A stretch of 64,000 bases of DNA from Dyadobacter sp. MSC1_007. Lineage in GTDB: Bacteria; Bacteroidota; Bacteroidia; Cytophagales; Spirosomataceae. The position numbers and the translations under genes were made by a program. The stretch spans positions 124,001 through 188,000 of the forward strand of contig NZ_JAMOZL010000011.1 in NCBI RefSeq assembly GCF_023667495.1. The letters run 5' to 3'. Below are positions 59,697 to 64,000 of the stretch, one piece after another. How positions within the stretch are numbered: the first letter of the stretch is position 1; each line of letters starts with the position of its first letter. Under the pieces are notes generated by a model. It had not been told where the DNA came from. It made no database searches and saw only the letters and a program-made list of their open reading frames with translations.

Positions 59697-60834
59697 AAAC
59701 ACTTATCGCCACCGGCCTGCCATTTCTGGCAGCTTCATAGATCGCCATCAGGATTTTGACATCCCGCAGCCCCATTTCGCCAGGGACCCGCGTCGGCTTT
59801 TTATTGATAATGCAACTCGCAAAATCGTCCATTTGCAGCGCCTGCTGATTGACGTTTTCAAGCCCCATGCTTCCCTGCGGTGTTTTTCCCTTTATACCCT
59901 CATACCCAAAAGCGGGTTCCAGCTCATATTGCCCTTTCTCTGCCTCCACGCGCAACAGATTGCCGGACTCAGCGTAGCTGGTATGGCAGTTGGCTATAGC
60001 AGAGCCCGGAAATTCCAACTGGAAATCGATGGTCTGTTCCACTTCTGCAAATTTTTCTACATCAGTTTTTGGTCCTTCCTTGGCCGACACCCGGATCGGG
60101 TTTGCACCCGCAGCGTAAATGGCGCCTTGTACACAGTAAATGCCAAGATCCATCAATGGGCCTCCGCCCGCCCGCTCGCGGTCGAGCCGCCATACTCCTT
60201 TCTCCATTTCCTGGCTGTCGATCGCAACGATCTTTTTTACATTTCCATAAGTCTTCTTTTTCCCGAATTCCATCACAGTAAGGTTATGCGGTTCAAAATG
60301 CAGCCGGTAACCGATCGACAGCATTTTACCTGCCTGCTTGCACGCTTGAATCATAGCCTCACAATCTTTGACCGAGGTCGCCATCGGCTTTTCACAAATC
60401 ACGTGTTTGCCGGCTTTCGCCGCCCGGATCGTATACTCGGCATGCAGCGAATTGGGAAGCACCACATACACAATGTCGACATCAGGATTGTCCCTGATCG
60501 AATCGAAGTTCTGATAGTGGTACACGTTCTTATCGGGGATCTTGTACTTTTCTTTCCACGGCGCCACTTTTTCAGGAGTACCGGTTACGATGGCTGTCAG
60601 CTTGCAGTTCAATGTTTTCTGAAGGGCAGGTGCGAGTTGCTTTTCGCTGTATTGCCCGAGGCCGACCAGAGCAATGCCCAGTTTTTTATCCTGAAAACCA
60701 GCAAGCCGACTTCCATCCCCTGCCAGGGCGGGAGTACCCATTGCGTCCCAATGCATCAGTTGCATGGCAGGAAGCGCAATAGCGGCCTGCCCGAAGCGAT
60801 GAAGGAATTGCCTTCTTTCAAATTTGTTTGCCAT
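59695..60834 (-). CDS. Gfo/Idh/MocA family oxidoreductase, probable Tat export
   Basis: 379 residues. N-terminus FERRQFLHRFGQAAIALPAM is a twin-arginine-like signal, and the mature part begins near ALAGDG. Rossmann motif GIALVGLGQYSEKQL, signature CEKPMATSVKDCE and GGGPLMDLGIYCVQGA match the glucose-fructose oxidoreductase branch. Close paralogue of the cytoplasmic protein at 14864-15901. If exported by Tat it would fold with its nucleotide cofactor before transport, as GFOR of Zymomonas does. Its stop abuts the pyrimidine tract; divergent GH13 gene lies 227 bases away. Confidence 0.9.
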   Translation of the reverse strand: MANKFERRQFLHRFGQAAIALPAMQLMHWDAMGTPALAGDGSRLAGFQDKKLGIALVGLGQYSEKQLAPALQKTLNCKLTAIVTGTPEKVAPWKEKYKIPDKNVYHYQNFDSIRDNPDVDIVYVVLPNSLHAEYTIRAAKAGKHVICEKPMATSVKDCEAMIQACKQAGKMLSIGYRLHFEPHNLTVMEFGKKKTYGNVKKIVAIDSQEMEKGVWRLDRERAGGGPLMDLGIYCVQGAIYAAGANPIRVSAKEGPKTDVEKFAEVEQTIDFQLEFPGSAIANCHTSYAESGNLLRVEAEKGQYELEPAFGYEGIKGKTPQGSMGLENVNQQALQMDDFASCIINKKPTRVPGEMGLRDVKILMAIYEAARNGRPVAISV

Positions 60835-61061
60835 AACAATATGTTTTGAGTTGTTGATAGATCACTGATAAGCCACCCGGTAAACCACACCGTTGGTATC
60901 GTCCGATGCTCCCCCGCATGCCCGGAGGCAGTTTTCATTGAAGTTTGGGGCCTTCATCAAAAACTATACCGCCTCCCCGGGCGTTTGTCTCCGATCGGCA
61001 CGAAATTTGAAGCACAATCGGCTCATCCAGAAAGCCAATGCGGCAACCATCCGATGGTATT

Positions 61062-62771
61062 ATGATAAAGAAGATTTGTATTTACCTGGCTCTGGCATTA
61101 TGGCCGGCCCTTTGTTTTGGCCAGATAGCCCCGAGAAAAATAAAAGAAAACTTCTGGTACAAGAACAGTGTCATTTACAACCTGGAAGTAAGTGTTTTCA
61201 AGGATAGTGATGGCGACGGGCGGGGTGATTTCAACGGGCTGATCCAAAAACTCGACTATCTGAAAATGCTTGGCATAGACGCTATCTGGCTGGCCCCGTT
61301 TCAGCCTTCACCCGGCAAAGACGACGGTTATGATGTGGCCGATTTCTATGGGGTAGACTCCAAACTGGGCACTGCGGGCGATTTTGCCGAGTTTATGCAT
61401 CAAGCGGATAAAAGGGGCATCCGCGTGATCATGGACCTGGTCATCAACCACACATCAGATCAGCACCCCTGGTTTGTGGATGCGCGCAGCAGCGCAAATG
61501 CCAAATACCGCGACTGGTATATCTGGTCCAAAGAACGACCGAAAGACTGGGACAAAGGCATGGTGTTCCCTGGTGTGCAGGACCGGGTGTGGACACTCGA
61601 TGCGAAAACCGGCCAGTATTATTACCACCGTTTCTACAATTTTCAGCCTGATCTGAACTATGCCAATCCACAGGTTGTACAGGAAAGTCAGCGCATTATT
61701 GGGTATTGGCTCAATCAGGGCATTTCCGGTTTCCGGCTGGACGCGGTGCCTTTCATTATCGAAATTCCTAAAAGCGGCAGCGACAAGCCCAAACTGGATT
61801 TTACATTTCTGACCGATATCCGCCAGTTCGTCGCCTCCCGGAAAGCTGATGCGGCCATTCTCGGCGAAGCCAATGTAGAGCCAAAAGAAAATGAACAGTA
61901 TTTTGGAAAAAACGGCGAAGGCATTCAGATGATGTTCAATTTTTATGCGAACCAGCACCTGTTTTACGCCCTGGCGACGGGCGATCTCAAACCTTTCTCG
62001 GATGCATTAGCCCAAACCACCGGCATCCCTGATGCGTCCCAATGGGCCCATTTCCTGCGTAATCATGACGAAATCGATCTGGGCCGTCTGACAGAACAAC
62101 AGCGGCAAAAGATCTACAAGGAGATGGGGCCTAACAGCAATATGCAACTTTACAAACGCGGCATCCGCAGAAGGCTGGCGCCGATGCTCAAAAATGATAT
62201 CCGTCGCCTCCAGCTGGCTTACAGTCTGCTGTTCTCGCTGCCGGGCACACCCGTAATTCGATATGGAGAGGAGATTGGTATGGGCGACGACCTTAGCCTG
62301 CGCGAACGGCTCTCCGTGCGGACGCCTATGCAATGGAACGGCGACAGAAATGCCGGGTTTACGGACGCCGATGCACCATTCCGGCCTGTCATCGTGAAAG
62401 GCGAATATGGTACTGATAGTGTGAACGTGGACCAGGAATTCAGGCAGCCCGGATCACTGTTCAATCGAATACGGGCGCTCATCGCGATGCGCAGGTCATG
62501 TCCCGAAATAGGCCTGGGCGAATACAAAGTGCTGGATGTCGGTTCGCCGAATGTACTGGCGATACGCTACGATTATCAGCGACAGACATTGGTAATGCTG
62601 CATAATTTCAACGATCACCCAGCCAGCGCCGACCTTCAAATCGACGGAGCGAAGGTGCTATATGATTTGACCGAACATCCGCAGGATCAAAAGACCATAA
62701 ATGGGCAGGTGAAGATCGCAATGGAGGGATATGGCTCGAAGTGGTACCGCGTCAACCAGTCACTACCCTGA
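61062..62771 (+). CDS. Secreted GH13 alpha-amylase family enzyme (trehalose-synthase-like)
   Basis: 569 residues; start at 61062 gives a signal peptide (MIKKICIYLALALWPALCFGQ). The (beta/alpha)8 barrel shows all GH13 regions: DLVINHTSDQHPWF, GFRLDAVPF (nucleophile Asp227), LGEANV (acid/base Glu269) and RNHDEIDL (Asp336). The opening YKNSVIYNLEVSVFKDSDGDGRGDF resembles trehalose synthase and related GH13_16/GH13_36 enzymes, but those are usually cytoplasmic, so the product specificity is uncertain. It is followed 40 bases later by an LLM flavin oxidoreductase. Confidence 0.9.
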   Translation: MIKKICIYLALALWPALCFGQIAPRKIKENFWYKNSVIYNLEVSVFKDSDGDGRGDFNGLIQKLDYLKMLGIDAIWLAPFQPSPGKDDGYDVADFYGVDSKLGTAGDFAEFMHQADKRGIRVIMDLVINHTSDQHPWFVDARSSANAKYRDWYIWSKERPKDWDKGMVFPGVQDRVWTLDAKTGQYYYHRFYNFQPDLNYANPQVVQESQRIIGYWLNQGISGFRLDAVPFIIEIPKSGSDKPKLDFTFLTDIRQFVASRKADAAILGEANVEPKENEQYFGKNGEGIQMMFNFYANQHLFYALATGDLKPFSDALAQTTGIPDASQWAHFLRNHDEIDLGRLTEQQRQKIYKEMGPNSNMQLYKRGIRRRLAPMLKNDIRRLQLAYSLLFSLPGTPVIRYGEEIGMGDDLSLRERLSVRTPMQWNGDRNAGFTDADAPFRPVIVKGEYGTDSVNVDQEFRQPGSLFNRIRALIAMRRSCPEIGLGEYKVLDVGSPNVLAIRYDYQRQTLVMLHNFNDHPASADLQIDGAKVLYDLTEHPQDQKTINGQVKIAMEGYGSKWYRVNQSLP

Positions 62772-62811
62772 ACAATTTTAACGAACAGATTAATCAAACA
62801 AACTATTTACA

Positions 62812-63786
62812 ATGAAAGACCAGACGGCGATCGGATATCACGCCTCCCATGAACAATTCAGCCCGGGCGAACTCTTAAAACTGGCCATACTCGCACAGGA
62901 CGCAGGGTTTACCCACGCGCTGAGCTCCGACCACTTTTTCCCATGGAGCGAATCGCAGGGTGAAAGCGGTTTCGCGTGGAGCTGGCTCGGGGCCGCCATG
63001 CAGGCCACATCGCTCTCGTTCGGGATTGTGAATGCGCCGGGGCAGCGGTACCATCCGGCCATTATCGCCCAGGCTGTGGCAACCCTTTGCGATATGTTCC
63101 CTGGCAGGTTCTGGATTGCCACCGGTAGTGGACAGTATCTGAATGAACACATTACAGGCGGCGGCTGGCCGTCAAAGGCAGAGCGTAATGAGCGTCTGAA
63201 ACAATCGGTCGACATTATGCGGGCGCTGTGGCGGGGCGAAACCGTTTCTGCCGACGGCCATGTGAAGGTCAGGGAGGCAAAACTTTATACACGCCCGGAA
63301 TACGTCCCAAAGGTCATCGCTGCCGCTCTCACCGAGCCGACGGCCAAATGGGCAGGCGGCTGGGCCGACGGCCTCATCACCACATCGCGGGATCCTCAGG
63401 AGCTCAAAAGGATCATTGATGCATTCAAGGAAGGCGGCGGAGAAGGCAAGCCCGTCTATTTAAAAGTGCAGCTTTCTTATGACCAGTCATTTTCGGCAGC
63501 CCTCGCCGGCGCACACGAGCAATGGAAGAACAATGTGTTTGCTTCCATGCTTCTCTCCGATGTAGAACTACCGAGCGGCCTGCAAACCGCAGGTGCCATG
63601 GTACGGCCCGACGACATGCAGCGCTTCGTCCGTATTTCAGATAGCACTGCCCGGCACATTGACTGGCTGGCGGCAGACATCGAAGCCGGGGTCAGTCATC
63701 TTTACCTGCATAATGTAAACCGAAACCAGGAACAGTTCATAGAAGCATTCGGACAACACGTATTGCCGCATTTTGTCCGGAAGTAA
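62812..63786 (+). CDS. LLM-class flavin-dependent oxidoreductase (TIGR03885-like)
   Basis: 324-residue luciferase-like TIM-barrel protein. Typical motifs: AQDAGFTHALSSDHFFPW, MFPGRFWIATGSGQYLNEHITG, MRALWRGETV, WADGLITTS. It resembles the subgroup of probable FMN-dependent, non-F420 oxidoreductases; substrate unknown. Starts 40 bases after the GH13 stop and is probably co-transcribed with it. Ends just before a hairpin that appears to serve the opposite-strand gene. Confidence 0.88.
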   Translation: MKDQTAIGYHASHEQFSPGELLKLAILAQDAGFTHALSSDHFFPWSESQGESGFAWSWLGAAMQATSLSFGIVNAPGQRYHPAIIAQAVATLCDMFPGRFWIATGSGQYLNEHITGGGWPSKAERNERLKQSVDIMRALWRGETVSADGHVKVREAKLYTRPEYVPKVIAAALTEPTAKWAGGWADGLITTSRDPQELKRIIDAFKEGGGEGKPVYLKVQLSYDQSFSAALAGAHEQWKNNVFASMLLSDVELPSGLQTAGAMVRPDDMQRFVRISDSTARHIDWLAADIEAGVSHLYLHNVNRNQEQFIEAFGQHVLPHFVRK

Positions 63787-63793
63787 AAAAACA

Positions 63794-63824
63794 GAAGCCG
63801 GACAGAATTTCTCCGTCCGGCTTC
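63794..63824 (-). terminator. Rho-independent terminator
   Basis: GAAGCCGGAC / GTCCGGCTTC: perfect ten-base arms with an 11-base loop. On the minus strand the stem is followed by TGTTTTTTTAC, a proper U-tract, so it terminates the gene entering from the right edge; it may also stop plus-strand transcription from the oxidoreductase gene. Confidence 0.75.
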
Positions 63825-63839
63825 ACACACGCTCCAACC

Positions 63840-64000
63840 TTAGTCTAAAATCAGCTGTGTATCGGTTAGTGGCCTGATGTCGTTTTCTGTTATTTTCAGG
63901 CAGATCTTTTTGCCGAAGAAATTACCGCTGTCCGTATAGCTCCGGCCGTCGTGATAAATATTCAAATCCGAGGGAAGGTTGCCATATTCCCTGTGATATT
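63840..64000 (-). CDS. C-terminal end of a minus-strand gene (5' part outside window)
   Basis: Open frame from the right edge (first full codon ends at 63998) to the TAA at 63840-63842, 52 residues: YHREYGNLPSDLNIYHDGRSY, then FFGKKICLKITENDIRPLTDTQ. No family recognised from this fragment. A good intrinsic terminator 16 bases downstream supports this being a real gene end. Confidence 0.65.
   Translation of the reverse strand, partial: YHREYGNLPSDLNIYHDGRSYTDSGNFFGKKICLKITENDIRPLTDTQLILD

Noticed and set aside
59557-60849. 430-codon plus-strand frame antisense to the Gfo/Idh gene
   Set aside because: It begins as Ser/Pro/Phe low complexity from the pyrimidine tract and then runs opposite a gene with clear family motifs.

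Overview
The window comes from a chromosome of a Bacteroidota bacterium, most likely a Cytophagales member close to Dyadobacter or Spirosoma. This is inferred from a SusC/SusD pair with a hybrid two-component regulator, a type IX secretion sorting domain, propeller-type sensor kinases, several AraC regulators, scarce Shine-Dalgarno sequences, and some TAnnTTTG (-7 type) promoter elements. By eye the base composition is near 50% GC. I saw no tRNA, rRNA, CRISPR array, prophage or complete insertion sequence.

Layout. (1) 1-11.6 kb, all minus: a polysaccharide-utilisation locus made of a beta-helix/PDZ secreted protein, a 1381-residue hybrid two-component regulator, SusC and a SusD cut by the window edge. 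A 499-base gap ahead of susC holds its likely promoter, palindromes and a possible 34-residue membrane peptide. (2) 11.7-19.2 kb: small metabolic and regulatory genes (methyltransferase, aldo/keto reductase, two AraC regulators, Gfo/Idh oxidoreductase, sugar acetyltransferase), a gene broken by a frameshift, and a toxin-antitoxin pair whose PIN toxin has lost its middle. (3) 19.4-27.7 kb: a LuxR-type response regulator and a propeller histidine kinase that converge, followed by a repetitive tail-fibre-like protein with an S74 chaperone domain and a T9SS cargo protein; the upstream regions share a TACTACAA-type motif. (4) 27.9-37.8 kb: Rpn nuclease, HxlR regulator with a divergent DUF2306 membrane protein, SulP transporter divergent from a TonB receptor, a secreted esterase, a lipoprotein and an MBL-fold hydrolase. 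(5) 37.9-48.7 kb: paired DUF421 membrane proteins with zinc ribbons, an MFS transporter, and a divergent surface-glycan cluster (two GT9, two GT4, one GT2, GmhB-type phosphatase, NodU-type carbamoyltransferase). (6) 48.8-57.6 kb: a signalling block with single and tandem receiver proteins, a 1379-residue CheB-CheR-PAS-kinase fusion, an SDR and a stand-alone CheB, with no flagellar or classical chemotaxis genes beside them. (7) 57.6-64 kb: a baeRF-like protein flanked by two striking purine/pyrimidine mirror tracts, a second Gfo/Idh oxidoreductase, a GH13 enzyme, an LLM flavin oxidoreductase, and the tail of a minus-strand gene.

How it fits together. The first block senses, binds and imports a glycan. 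The 19-28 kb block looks like a two-component system placed next to the surface proteins it may control. The 41-49 kb block probably builds a carbamoylated, possibly heptose-containing surface glycan. The 49-58 kb block is a phosphorelay or methylation network of unknown output. Most start sites were moved downstream of the longest possible start to the residue where signal peptides or family homology begin. All family assignments were made by reading the protein sequences, without database searches.
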